DNA of 42,683 nt. Origin: DASUGM01 sp036274055 (lineage in GTDB: Bacteria; Acidobacteriota; Vicinamibacteria; Vicinamibacterales; SCN-69-37). Positions 15,554 to 23,354 of the stretch are shown in pieces. Each line of letters starts with the position of its first letter. Within the stretch, counting starts at the first letter, position 1. The stretch covers positions 1-42,683 of the forward strand of contig DASUGM010000342.1 of assembly GCA_036274055.1 (NCBI GenBank). The letters are read 5' to 3'. Position numbers and translations under genes: made by a program. The notes under the pieces are model-generated. The model saw only the letters and a program-made list of their open reading frames with translations. It ran no database searches and was not told the DNA's origin.

Positions 15554-15593
15554 GCCCCAGGCCCAAGGCCCAAGACCGAAGACTCAAGACCCG
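15554..15593. repeat. Heptamer repeat, AAGACCC family (half element)
   Basis: Consecutive 7-bp words AGGCCCA, AGGCCCA, AGACCGA, AGACTCA and AGACCCG fill the gap between two convergent genes. The core CCGAAGACTCAAGAC also occurs at 25830 and 30265, where it forms one arm of a hairpin; here the opposite arm is missing. The tract supplies the TGA of the minus-strand gene (15584-15586). Confidence 0.75.
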
Positions 15594-17002
15594 ATCTTAT
15601 AAAGTCTCTTCTCCGTCCGAATGAACATCGCGTTGCCGGCGATCGCCGGTGACGCCAGCATCATCTCGGCGAGATCGTTCTGCGCGACCTCTTTGTATTC
15701 GTCAGCAGCCTCGATGACAATCGTCTTGCCGTCTTCGTCGGGGAAATAGATGCGATTGCCGGCGGCGACCGGCGAGGCCGAGAACGTGTGGCCGGGGCCG
15801 CCGACACGCGCGCGGTAGATCTCTTTCCCGGTGTCCGCTGCGAGCACGAGCATCGTGCCGGTGTCGTGGACGATGAATGCGCGGTTGCCGTGGACGATCG
15901 CCGATGGCGTGTAGCCGGCGGCGCGCGGATGCGACCAGACGACGTGCGGGCTCGAGCTCGCGCCGGCGGCCGGGGTGATGTCGCCACTGGCCCCGGGTTT
16001 GACGGCCCAGAACGGCCGGTTGCCGTCGCCGGCCTGCGCGCCGGTGCCGACGTAGAGCAGGCCGTTGGCGGCGAGCGCCGACGCGGTCGGCATCGACGCG
16101 CCGGTGATCCGCCAGAGTTCCTTGCCGTCGGCGGCGTCGTAGCTCGCGATCATTGCGTGGCCGGAGGTCACGATCTCGGTGCGCGCCGGCGTCTTCCACA
16201 CGAACGGCGTATTCCACGACGAGTTCACCGGGAACATTCGCACACGCTCGCGCGGCGCGCGCCAGATGTCCGTTCCGGTCTTTGCGTCGAGCGCGGTCAG
16301 ATACGACTCGCGCTCGCTGTCCTGCAGCAGGAAGAGCTTGCCGTCGGCGACGATCGGCGACGACGCGGTGCCGAAGTCGAGATAGATTGGCTGCGCCGGC
16401 CAGTCGCGCTTCCACAGCAGCGTCCCGGCGAGGTCGTAGCAGAACATCCCGATGTTCTGGCCGAATGAAACGTAGAGGCGTTCGCCGTCCGTGAATGGCG
16501 TTTCCGACGCGTAGGTGTTCTTGCGATGGCGGCCGCCGCTCGGCAGGCCCTTGTGCGCCTCGCGTTCCCATTGCAGCTTGCCGGTCGTCGCGCTGAACGC
16601 GTAGACGACGTAGCGGATCTCATCGGACTCTTCCGGGATCTCGTTGTCGCGCGCGCGGACGCGGCGGTTGATCTCGTCGTTGGGCAGACCCTGCGCGCGC
16701 ATTTCGGCGATGTAGTCGTTGCCGTAGAGACCTGGCGACGGCTGCTTGAACGGCTTGGTGCCGATCGCCGAGGTCACGATGACGCTGTCGCCGACGACGA
16801 TCGGCGACGACCAGCCGCGGCCTGGGACATCGATCGCCCAGGCGACGTTCTCTTTCGTCGACCACTTGTCGGGGAGCTTCGATGTCGCCGGCGCGACGCC
16901 GCTCATCGCCGGGCCGCGAAAGCCGGGCCACGGGGTGGGCGCGGCCGCTGGGGGCGGCCACATCGCGGCGACAATCAACAGCAGCAATCCCACTCGTTGC
17001 AT
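15584..17002 (-). CDS. Exported PQQ-like beta-propeller protein
   Basis: A 472-residue protein with a signal peptide (MQRVGLLLLIVAAMWPPPAA). The mature start TPWPGFRGPAMSGVAP is the typical opening of PQQ-like/BamB-like propeller proteins. Repeated blades follow, each with a W or A-x-D-x-x-T-G-K-x-x-W core: FSATTGKLQWEREA, LDAKTGTDIWRAP, YDAADGKELWRITG, LAADTGKEIYRARV. No catalytic metal site or quinone-binding disulfide is evident, so a structural or binding role in the periplasm is more likely than an alcohol dehydrogenase. The last residues and stop lie inside the heptamer repeat. The gene is divergent from the S9 peptidase, across a 520-bp gap. Confidence 0.85.
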   Translation of the reverse strand: MQRVGLLLLIVAAMWPPPAAAPTPWPGFRGPAMSGVAPATSKLPDKWSTKENVAWAIDVPGRGWSSPIVVGDSVIVTSAIGTKPFKQPSPGLYGNDYIAEMRAQGLPNDEINRRVRARDNEIPEESDEIRYVVYAFSATTGKLQWEREAHKGLPSGGRHRKNTYASETPFTDGERLYVSFGQNIGMFCYDLAGTLLWKRDWPAQPIYLDFGTASSPIVADGKLFLLQDSERESYLTALDAKTGTDIWRAPRERVRMFPVNSSWNTPFVWKTPARTEIVTSGHAMIASYDAADGKELWRITGASMPTASALAANGLLYVGTGAQAGDGNRPFWAVKPGASGDITPAAGASSSPHVVWSHPRAAGYTPSAIVHGNRAFIVHDTGTMLVLAADTGKEIYRARVGGPGHTFSASPVAAGNRIYFPDEDGKTIVIEAADEYKEVAQNDLAEMMLASPAIAGNAMFIRTEKRLYKIGS

Positions 17003-17074
17003 TTGTCCAGTATCTGACGGGGCGCGCCGACGCGGCGTTGGTTTGGCAGCGGCGCCGCGGACTGGTCTGGGGCG

Positions 17075-17479
17075 CGCCCATGGGCGATAGCCGATCGGGT
17101 GATCGGGCCATGGCAGAGCATGGGCGACCGGGCGATCGGGCGAAGGATTCGGTCTTGCGTCTGAGCCGAAGTGCTGGGCGAGCTGAGTGAGAGGCGTCTG
17201 TCACAAGAGCCTTTGACCTTGGAGGCTATGGAGAAAATCGGCTTCCGTTTGGGGAAGAGACTCACGAGATGCGCGTCTCGCTGGTCTTTCCGAACCCAAA
17301 GGTTCTCTCCAGATCCTCCAAGGTTGGAGGCTCTTGGGACAGACGTTTTTCCCTCAGACGTCGGCATCGGCAGTGTGCCGGCGGGTTCCATGGGGTTCGC
17401 ATCTCAGCGTTGGCCCAATGGCGCGATCGCCCATGCTCTGCCATCGCTCGATCACCCGATCGCCCATCGCCCATGGGCG
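17075..17479. repeat. 405-bp nested compound palindrome
   Basis: The outer arms 17075-17141 and 17413-17479 are inverted copies that agree over most of 67 positions; both begin with the word CGCCCATGGGCGAT read inward. Inside them a second inverted pair, 17195-17234 and 17306-17345, shares CGTCTGTC-CAAGAGCCT and ACCTTGGAGG. A third, small hairpin around GAGATGCGCGTCTC lies at the centre. The whole fills most of the 520-bp divergent gap. The inner pair is related to the hairpin at 20853-20928. I see no open reading frame in it that resembles a protein. Confidence 0.8.
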
Positions 17480-17522
17480 TAGCCCCCGTGTTATCGTCGC
17501 CAGGTCCCACCCTGGAGGCTGT

Positions 17523-20294
17523 ATGAGATCCCGCTTTTTCGTGCGCGTCGCGCTGATTTCGCTGGCCGCGCTGGCGCCGTTCACCCTGCTCGCCCAGCAG
17601 GGCCCGGCCCGCTCGACCACTGCGCCGGCTGCTGCGGCCGCGCCCGCCCAGAACTGGGCCGACGAGATCCTGAACAAGGAAGGCTACGTCTCGCCGCCCA
17701 AGGAACTGGTGGACGCCGTGCTCGCGCCACGGCACCTCAACATCACGCTGTCGAATCTCAGCCCGGACAAGAAATGGTTCCTCGACGAGATCGAGGACGG
17801 TCCGGTGGTGATGAAGACGTTCTCGCGCCCGTTCGACGAACTCGGCGGCGTGTTCATCGACTACCAGGCCAACCGCGCCCGCGCGATCACCAACGGAACC
17901 CGCGTCGGCATCCAGATGATCTCCGCGGTCGACGGCGTCAAGAAGGCAGTCGCGATTCCCGCCGGCGCGCGCGTCGGCAGCGTCACCTGGACGCGTGACG
18001 GATCGGCGGTCGCCTATCTCGTGCACACCGACGACGGCTCGTATCTGTGGATGACCGATCTTGCGACCAACAAGCCGCGCCAGATCTCGAAGACACCGCT
18101 GCTGCTGACGTTGACCAGCGGGTTTTCGTTCACCGGCGACGGCAAGTCGATCGCCGCGGTGGTGCCGCCGGATGGGCGCCGCGCGCGGCCGACGCCGCCG
18201 GTCGCGCCGTTTGGACCGGAGATCAAACTCGCCGACAGCGACAAGAACCGCCTGCGCACGTTCCCGAGCCTGATGACGACGCAGCACGACTTCGATCTGC
18301 TCGAGTACCACGCCACCGGTCAGATCGCGTTGATCGACGTCGCCACCGGCGCGGTGAAAAAGATCGGCGCGCCGACGATGGTGCGTTCGATTGACTTCGC
18401 GCCGGATGGCGCCTATGTGCGCGTGACGCGGATGACCAAGCCGTTCTCGTACATCGTGCCGGTCAACAGCTTCGGCCAGGTCGAGGAAGTGTGGGACGCG
18501 ACTGGCAAGGTGATGACCGAGCTGAGCAAGCGCGCGATCAACCTCGGCGCGCAGCCCGACGACACGCCGGCGCCGGATCCGGCGGCGCAGCCAGGCGGCG
18601 GCGGCCGCGGCGGCGGGCAGCAGAACGGCAAGCGTGAACTCGCGTGGCGGACGGACGGCCCGGGCTTGACCTATCTCGAGCAGGAGCCGGCGCCGGCAAA
18701 CGCGGGCGGCGGTGGTGGTCGCGCCAATCGCGGCGGCGGCGCCGGTGCCGGCGGCGACGCAGCGGTGCAGGGCGGTGGCGGACAGGGCAATCGCGCCGGC
18801 GGCGGCGCGCCGCAGGGCCCGCCGCGCAAGGATCGGCTGATGCAGTGGCTGCCGCCATTCGGGCCGACCGACACAAAGCAGATCTTCGAGAACAACACGC
18901 GGATGACGGGCTATCGCTTCGCGCCCGACGGCAGCATCCTGTTCTTCCGTGAGACCACCGGCCAGAACAGCGTCGACTACGCGGTCTACCTGAACGAGCC
19001 GGCGACCAAGTACGCGGTGATGCGGACGCGCGGCGACGACTTCTACGCCAACCCGGGCTCGATGATGGGCGTCGGCGGCGGCGGTGGTGGTGGCGGCCGT
19101 GGCGGCGGCGGTGGCGGTGGACGCGGCGGCGGTGGCGGCGGCGGCCCGGTGATGATGTCGGCCGACGGCACCAGCGTCTACTTCCAGGGCACGCAGTACG
19201 ACAAGAACCCGCAGGCGGTCGGTCCGAAGTCGTTCATCGATCAGGTGAACATCAAGACCGGCGAGAAGAAGCGCATCTACGAGAGCGACAACAACAACGT
19301 CTACGAGCGCGTGTCGAACGTCATCGACATCAACTCGGGCAAGTACATCGTCCTGCGCGAGGGGCCGAAGACGGTGCCGCAGGGGATTCTCGTCGACGGC
19401 GCCAATCGCAAGCAGCTGACCAACAACGAGGATCTCGCGCCCGATCTGACCAACATGCAGATCGAGCGCTTCACCGTCGAGCGGCCCGACGGCTTCAAGT
19501 TCCGCGTCACCGTCAACCTGCCCTCGAACTACGTCAAGGGCACGAAGCTGCCGGCGCTGTTCTGGTTCTACCCGCGCGAGTACGTCACCCAGGAGGCGTA
19601 CGATCAGCCGGATCGGTCGTTCAACAAGAACCAGTTCGCGACGTTCAACACCCGGTCGATGGAGTACTTCACCCGCCTCGGCTACGCGGTGGTCGAGAAC
19701 GACGCGCCGATCGTCGGCCCGCAGGGGCAGATGAACAACAACTACGTCAACGACCTGCGCAACAACCTGTCAGCGACGATCGACGAGCTCGATCGACGGA
19801 TGCTGGTGGACCGCACCCGCCTGGCGATCGGCGGCCACAGCTACGGCGCGTTCTCGACCGTCAACGCGATGGTGCACACGCCGTTCTTCAAGGCCGGGAT
19901 CGCCGGTGACGGCGCTTACAACCGCACGCTGACGCCGCTCGGCTTCCAGACCGAGCGCCGCGATCTGTGGGAAGCGCCGAACGTCTACATGAACATGTCG
20001 CCGTTCATGTACGCGAACAACCTGACCGGCGCGCTGCTGATGTATCACGGCCTGCACGATCAGAACGTCGGCACCGATCCGCAGAACTCGATCCGCCTGT
20101 TCCACGCGCTCAACGGGCTCGGCAAGACCACCGCGTTGTATCTCTATCCGCTGGAAGATCACGGCCCGGCGGCGCGCGAGACGCTGCTCGACTTGTGGGC
20201 GCGCTGGGCGGCGTGGCTGGACAAGTACGTCAAGAACCCGCAGCCGACGACGCCGAAACCGGCGCCGCAGGCGGGCGGCGGGGGCGGGCGCTAA
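17523..20294 (+). CDS. S9 family (prolyl oligopeptidase-type) serine peptidase, exported
   Basis: The ATG at 17523 follows GGAGG by 5 bases and starts a signal peptide (MRSRFFVRVALISLAALAP); 923 residues. The N-terminal two-thirds is a propeller-like region (WTRDGSAVAYLV, FAPDGAYVRVTR). The C-terminal third is an alpha/beta hydrolase: nucleophile Ser773 in GGHSYGAF, Asp846 in HGLHDQN, His880 in EDHGPAA, the expected S9 order. Poly-Gly/Arg inserts lie near residues 358-370, 393-425 and 517-544. It should cleave short peptides in the periplasm; specificity is unknown. The gene has its own promoter region inside or downstream of the palindrome. Confidence 0.9.
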   Translation: MRSRFFVRVALISLAALAPFTLLAQQGPARSTTAPAAAAAPAQNWADEILNKEGYVSPPKELVDAVLAPRHLNITLSNLSPDKKWFLDEIEDGPVVMKTFSRPFDELGGVFIDYQANRARAITNGTRVGIQMISAVDGVKKAVAIPAGARVGSVTWTRDGSAVAYLVHTDDGSYLWMTDLATNKPRQISKTPLLLTLTSGFSFTGDGKSIAAVVPPDGRRARPTPPVAPFGPEIKLADSDKNRLRTFPSLMTTQHDFDLLEYHATGQIALIDVATGAVKKIGAPTMVRSIDFAPDGAYVRVTRMTKPFSYIVPVNSFGQVEEVWDATGKVMTELSKRAINLGAQPDDTPAPDPAAQPGGGGRGGGQQNGKRELAWRTDGPGLTYLEQEPAPANAGGGGGRANRGGGAGAGGDAAVQGGGGQGNRAGGGAPQGPPRKDRLMQWLPPFGPTDTKQIFENNTRMTGYRFAPDGSILFFRETTGQNSVDYAVYLNEPATKYAVMRTRGDDFYANPGSMMGVGGGGGGGGRGGGGGGGRGGGGGGGPVMMSADGTSVYFQGTQYDKNPQAVGPKSFIDQVNIKTGEKKRIYESDNNNVYERVSNVIDINSGKYIVLREGPKTVPQGILVDGANRKQLTNNEDLAPDLTNMQIERFTVERPDGFKFRVTVNLPSNYVKGTKLPALFWFYPREYVTQEAYDQPDRSFNKNQFATFNTRSMEYFTRLGYAVVENDAPIVGPQGQMNNNYVNDLRNNLSATIDELDRRMLVDRTRLAIGGHSYGAFSTVNAMVHTPFFKAGIAGDGAYNRTLTPLGFQTERRDLWEAPNVYMNMSPFMYANNLTGALLMYHGLHDQNVGTDPQNSIRLFHALNGLGKTTALYLYPLEDHGPAARETLLDLWARWAAWLDKYVKNPQPTTPKPAPQAGGGGGR

Positions 20295-20312
20295 GTCAAC
20301 TTCGACGGCACC

Positions 20313-20349
20313 GTGAAGGGGCGTGAAGGAATCTGAAGGATCGTGGAGG
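20313..20349. repeat. Short imperfect direct repeats of GTGAAGG
   Basis: Four near-copies of GTGAAGG (the last GTGGAGG), about 10 bases apart, lie between the S9 peptidase and the next gene. They are too short to assign to a family. Confidence 0.35.
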
Positions 20350-20379
20350 AGCGCTCCGCTTTGAAAACTCGGAGAGTTC

Positions 20380-20853
20380 ATGGTGCAGTCGCTCTTCCCT
20401 CTGTCTCTTCGCGAACAAGCCACTTTCTATCGCGCTGCGCTGCTGCTCGGCCTGGTCGCCGGCGACGAGGTCGTGCGCTGGGCCGATGCGGAGATCTCGC
20501 GCGTAGAGAATCCGCCGGCGGCGCTTTGTGATGTCGCGCTGACGCCGACGGGCGACGCGGGCGATCTCTCGAAACTGCGCGCCGCGCTTCACCGGCTCGC
20601 CGACAAGCGCGAGCCGCCGGCCGTAGTCGCGCGGCTGCTGCGTATCGTCACCGACGATTTCACCGCTGGCCGCCGAAGCGCCAGCGACACAATCAGAATA
20701 CTTGGGCAGATGCGGGACAACGTCGCGATCGACGACGAGCTGCGTGAGGCGCTGCACCCATTCGCGATTCAGAACATGCTCGCGTCGGTCGGCGCGGAGG
20801 GCGCGATAGAGGATGTCGAAGTGCGTCTGCAGGCGTGGGTGGCGACGCGATGA
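20380..20853 (+). CDS. Hypothetical helical protein
   Basis: A 157-residue protein with a GGAGA ribosome-binding site 4 bases before the ATG. It looks entirely alpha-helical and has no signal peptide or membrane segment. It begins MVQSLFPLSLREQATFYRAALLLGLVAGDEVVRWAD and has several amphipathic Leu/Ala/Arg helices and a C-terminal EDVEVRLQAWVATR. I do not recognise a family. It follows the S9 peptidase at 85 bases and may be read from the same transcript. Its TGA touches the hairpin at 20853-20928, which could end transcription. Confidence 0.65.
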   Translation: MVQSLFPLSLREQATFYRAALLLGLVAGDEVVRWADAEISRVENPPAALCDVALTPTGDAGDLSKLRAALHRLADKREPPAVVARLLRIVTDDFTAGRRSASDTIRILGQMRDNVAIDDELREALHPFAIQNMLASVGAEGAIEDVEVRLQAWVATR

Positions 20854-20928
20854 GAGCTCGTAACCTTGGAGGCTTGGAGAAGAGCCAATAAACCGGTGTT
20901 CTCCACGCTCTCCAAGGTTAAAAGCTCT
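20853..20928. repeat. Inverted repeat between convergent genes, CCTTGGAG family
   Basis: The arms AGAGCT--TAACCTTGGAG...TGGAGAA (20853-20881) and its inverted copy (20899-20928) agree at about 24 of 29 positions around a 17-base loop. The element lies between two converging genes, where a two-way transcription stop would be useful; there is no T-run, so a classical intrinsic terminator is not shown. The same TAACCTTGGAG/TGGAGA word is in the inner arms of the 17075-17479 palindrome. Confidence 0.7.
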
Positions 20929-20956
20929 TGTGGCAGTGCACTCAACTGAGGACAAG

Positions 20957-21730
20957 TCACTTCTCGATCAGGATCTTCCCTCTGAGCAGCATATCCAGCG
21001 TGTCATTCAGCTCTTTCCCGCTGGCCGCGCTCATGATCAATCCGCCCGCCTTCTTCACGGGCTCGAAGATCTTGGCGTCGACGTCGAAGGCGACGAAGTA
21101 GAGCGACGGCCGCTCGGTCTCCGGACGCTTGTTGATCGCGACCGCGACCTCGTCCGGATCGTAGCCGTTGGTGTTCTCGCCGTCGGTGACGACGAGCAGG
21201 TGCTTGCGCGCCAGGCCGGTGGCGTCGAGCGCGAGCTTGGCTCTGATCATCGCGTCGCCGATCGGTGTGCCGCCGTCGGCGCGGAGCTGCGCGATCGCCG
21301 TTCGCGCCCGGTCGCGATTCGGCGGCGACATCGGCACCACCTCGCGGCAGCGGTCCTGGCCGTCACGCGCGCTGAATTCGTAGATCGCGAGCCGCACGTC
21401 CTCGCCCTTGTGGTCGTCGGCGTAGCGCGCGAACTGCGCGACGATGTCGTTCGCGGCGGCGCGGGCGTAGGTGATCTTCGGGATGTTGTTGCCCTTGGCG
21501 GCGCGCCGGTCCATGCTGCCGGAGGTGTCGATCACGATCGCCGCGGCCAGCCCTTCCTTCGTCGCCGTCGTCGTCGGCGGCGTCAGCGCCTTCATCAGCG
21601 GACTGTCGGCCTCCTTCGACGCGGCGTCGACGTCCTTCGGCGGGTCGTCGAGCTTGATGCAGGACGAGCCGACAAGACACGCGGAGGCGCAGAGGAGCGC
21701 AGAGACGCGGAGTTTCATTCGTGTGCTCAA
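20957..21730 (-). CDS. VWA-domain lipoprotein
   Basis: A TTG start at 21730 overlaps the amine-oxidase stop (TTGA) and has GAAGGA 9 bases upstream. The alternative ATG at 21718 (MKLRVSALLC) gives the same mature protein. The signal sequence ends GSSC (Cys24), a plausible lipidation site. A von Willebrand factor A domain follows, with the metal-ion-dependent adhesion site: D68-T-S-G-S, Thr in GGTPIGDAM, Asp in VVTDGEN. Bacterial VWA lipoproteins bind partner proteins through this Mg2+ site in the envelope. The signal peptide is encoded by a GCAGAG-type repeat. The gene is translationally coupled to the amine oxidase. Confidence 0.85.
   Translation of the reverse strand: MSTRMKLRVSALLCASACLVGSSCIKLDDPPKDVDAASKEADSPLMKALTPPTTTATKEGLAAAIVIDTSGSMDRRAAKGNNIPKITYARAAANDIVAQFARYADDHKGEDVRLAIYEFSARDGQDRCREVVPMSPPNRDRARTAIAQLRADGGTPIGDAMIRAKLALDATGLARKHLLVVTDGENTNGYDPDEVAVAINKRPETERPSLYFVAFDVDAKIFEPVKKAGGLIMSAASGKELNDTLDMLLRGKILIEK
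21678..21714. repeat. GCAGAG-rich dispersed repeat, copy 2
   Basis: A run of CGCAGAG/CGCGGAG words. GCAGAGACGCGGAG at 21699-21712 matches 1464-1477 except for one base. On the minus strand it encodes the hydrophobic core of the VWA lipoprotein signal peptide. Confidence 0.45.
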
Positions 21731-23208
21731 GCTGCGGCGTCCTTCGCGACGCCGTCCTTCACGGCGATCCGGCGCGCCACCGCTTCACCGGATTCGAGCG
21801 CGCCTTCCATGTAGCCCATGAACGCGTAGGCGGTGTATTCACCGGCAAAGTGAAGCCGGCCGATGCCGCCGCGCAGGGTCGGGCCCTGCAGCGTCACCTG
21901 GCCCGGCGCCGGGAACGAATACGATCCCTTCGACCACGGATCCGACGGCCAATCCATGAATCGCTGCTTGAGGAAGTTGGCGCGAATCGCCTTGTAGACC
22001 GGCGAGAGCGTCGCCAGATAGTTTTCAGTGCGCGACGCGGCCGCCCACTCGCGGCAGGCGTCGGCGGCGTTGCCGCCTGAGAATGCGACCATCAGCGCGC
22101 CCGGGCCTTTCGCCGCGCCGGCGGTGCCGTTCCAGGTCAGCGACACCGGGCCGTCGCTGAGCAATTCGGGGCTCAGCTCGGCGGCGCGCCAGAACCGGCT
22201 CTTCACCGCCAGCAGCATCTTGACGTTCGTCCCCATTTGCGGCGCCAGCGTCACTGGCAGCAGCGGATCGAACGCGATGCGATTCCAGGTCGAGGGCGGC
22301 GCCGTCAGGACGACGTGATCCGCCTCGAGTACCTTGCCGTCGGCGAGCGTCACCCGCGCGTTGCGCTCGGTGACGACGACGCCGCGCACCGGCATGCGCG
22401 TCAGGACTTTGGTCGCGCCAATCGCCGTGCGGAACTTCTCCGCGAGCTGCTGGTTGCCGTCGCCGCACCGGTGGGTCTCGCTCTCGAGCCAGTAGCGCTT
22501 GCCGCCGCCGCCGCCCTGAATCATCGCCAGGTCGCCGAGATAGCTCTGCGCCGACGTGATCACGCCGTTATCCGCCATCATCATCGTGTGCAGGCCGAGC
22601 TTGCAGAGCGGCGACACGGAGAGGCCGTCGATCCACGACGCGAACGACCGCTTGTCGAGCGCTTCGGCATTGGCAACACGCCAGGGCTCGGATGGATTCG
22701 TGATCTTTCCCGCATCCGCGTCGATCAGGGCGAACGCGGCTTCCATTTCCTCCCACAGCTTGTCCGACTCGTCTGAGGTCAGGCGCTTGCCGCCGAGCAC
22801 GATCGGCGCCTCGTAGTCATCGTCGCCCTCGTCGATGTCGAGCAGCGGCAGCTTGAAGCGCTCGGCGTAGCGAATCCAACGCGGATGATTGGTGCCGACC
22901 AGTTCGCCGCCGCCCTCGACGGTCTTGCCGGGGACCATGTCCTTGAAGCTGATGACGCGACCGCCGACGCGATTGCGCGCCTCGACGACGGTGACGTCGT
23001 AGCCGGCCTGGGTCAGCTCGAACGCCGCCGCCAGGCCGCTGAATCCGGCGCCAATGACGACGACGCGCCCGGCCTTGCCCTGCGCGAACAATCGATCACT
23101 GAGGAGCAGTCCCGCTGTCGCCGCGAACGATCGCTGCAACATTTCCCGACGGGAAATCCCGGCCCGAATTCCCTGACGAGCGGCAAGTTGCTTATACAAG
23201 TTGGACAT
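21727..23208 (-). CDS. Tat-exported flavin monoamine oxidase-family protein
   Basis: The ATG at 23208 is preferred over the upstream TTG at 23220. It gives 493 residues with a twin-arginine signal (ISRREMLQRSFAATAGLLL, RR at 20-21). Next come the FAD-binding Rossmann motif VIGAGFSGLAAAFELTQAGY (about 51-70) and VVEARNRVGGR, both typical of the flavin-containing amine oxidase family. The C-terminal FAD contact GGIGRLHFAGEYTAYAFMGYMEGALESG matches monoamine oxidases. It should fold with FAD in the cytoplasm, be exported by Tat and oxidise an amine, giving aldehyde, NH3 and H2O2. The substrate is unknown. It is coupled to the VWA lipoprotein. Confidence 0.9.
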   Translation of the reverse strand: MSNLYKQLAARQGIRAGISRREMLQRSFAATAGLLLSDRLFAQGKAGRVVVIGAGFSGLAAAFELTQAGYDVTVVEARNRVGGRVISFKDMVPGKTVEGGGELVGTNHPRWIRYAERFKLPLLDIDEGDDDYEAPIVLGGKRLTSDESDKLWEEMEAAFALIDADAGKITNPSEPWRVANAEALDKRSFASWIDGLSVSPLCKLGLHTMMMADNGVITSAQSYLGDLAMIQGGGGGKRYWLESETHRCGDGNQQLAEKFRTAIGATKVLTRMPVRGVVVTERNARVTLADGKVLEADHVVLTAPPSTWNRIAFDPLLPVTLAPQMGTNVKMLLAVKSRFWRAAELSPELLSDGPVSLTWNGTAGAAKGPGALMVAFSGGNAADACREWAAASRTENYLATLSPVYKAIRANFLKQRFMDWPSDPWSKGSYSFPAPGQVTLQGPTLRGGIGRLHFAGEYTAYAFMGYMEGALESGEAVARRIAVKDGVAKDAAA

Positions 23209-23214
23209 CCAGAA

Positions 23215-23342
23215 CCCCAATCCGGCAATCGATCAATCCGCAATCCAATCCGGCAATCCAATCCGGCAATCCAATCCGGCAATCGAATTGCAATCGCTTC
23301 AATCCAATCCGGCAATGCCCTCGATAAGGCAATCCGGCAATA
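23215..23342. repeat. Tandem AATCCAATCCGGC repeat
   Basis: Three perfect tandem copies of the 13-base unit AATCCAATCCGGC lie at 23242-23280, with a fourth at 23301-23313 and degenerate copies on both sides. It fills the gap between the SBP-OmpA gene and the amine oxidase. The copies touch with no spacers, so it is not a CRISPR array. Confidence 0.8.
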
Positions 23343-23354
23343 GACGCGATCTCT

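Noticed and set aside
20366..20381. 16-base match ACTCGGAGAGTTCATG with 26058-26073
   Set aside because: About one such pair is expected by chance in a window this size, and the second site is inside the AAA+ coding region.
20853..20928. Intrinsic terminator
   Set aside because: The hairpin is long and imperfect and has no T-run on either side, so it was listed as a repeat only.
23242..23313. Possible CRISPR array
   Set aside because: The 13-base units touch without unique spacers and there are no cas genes in the window.
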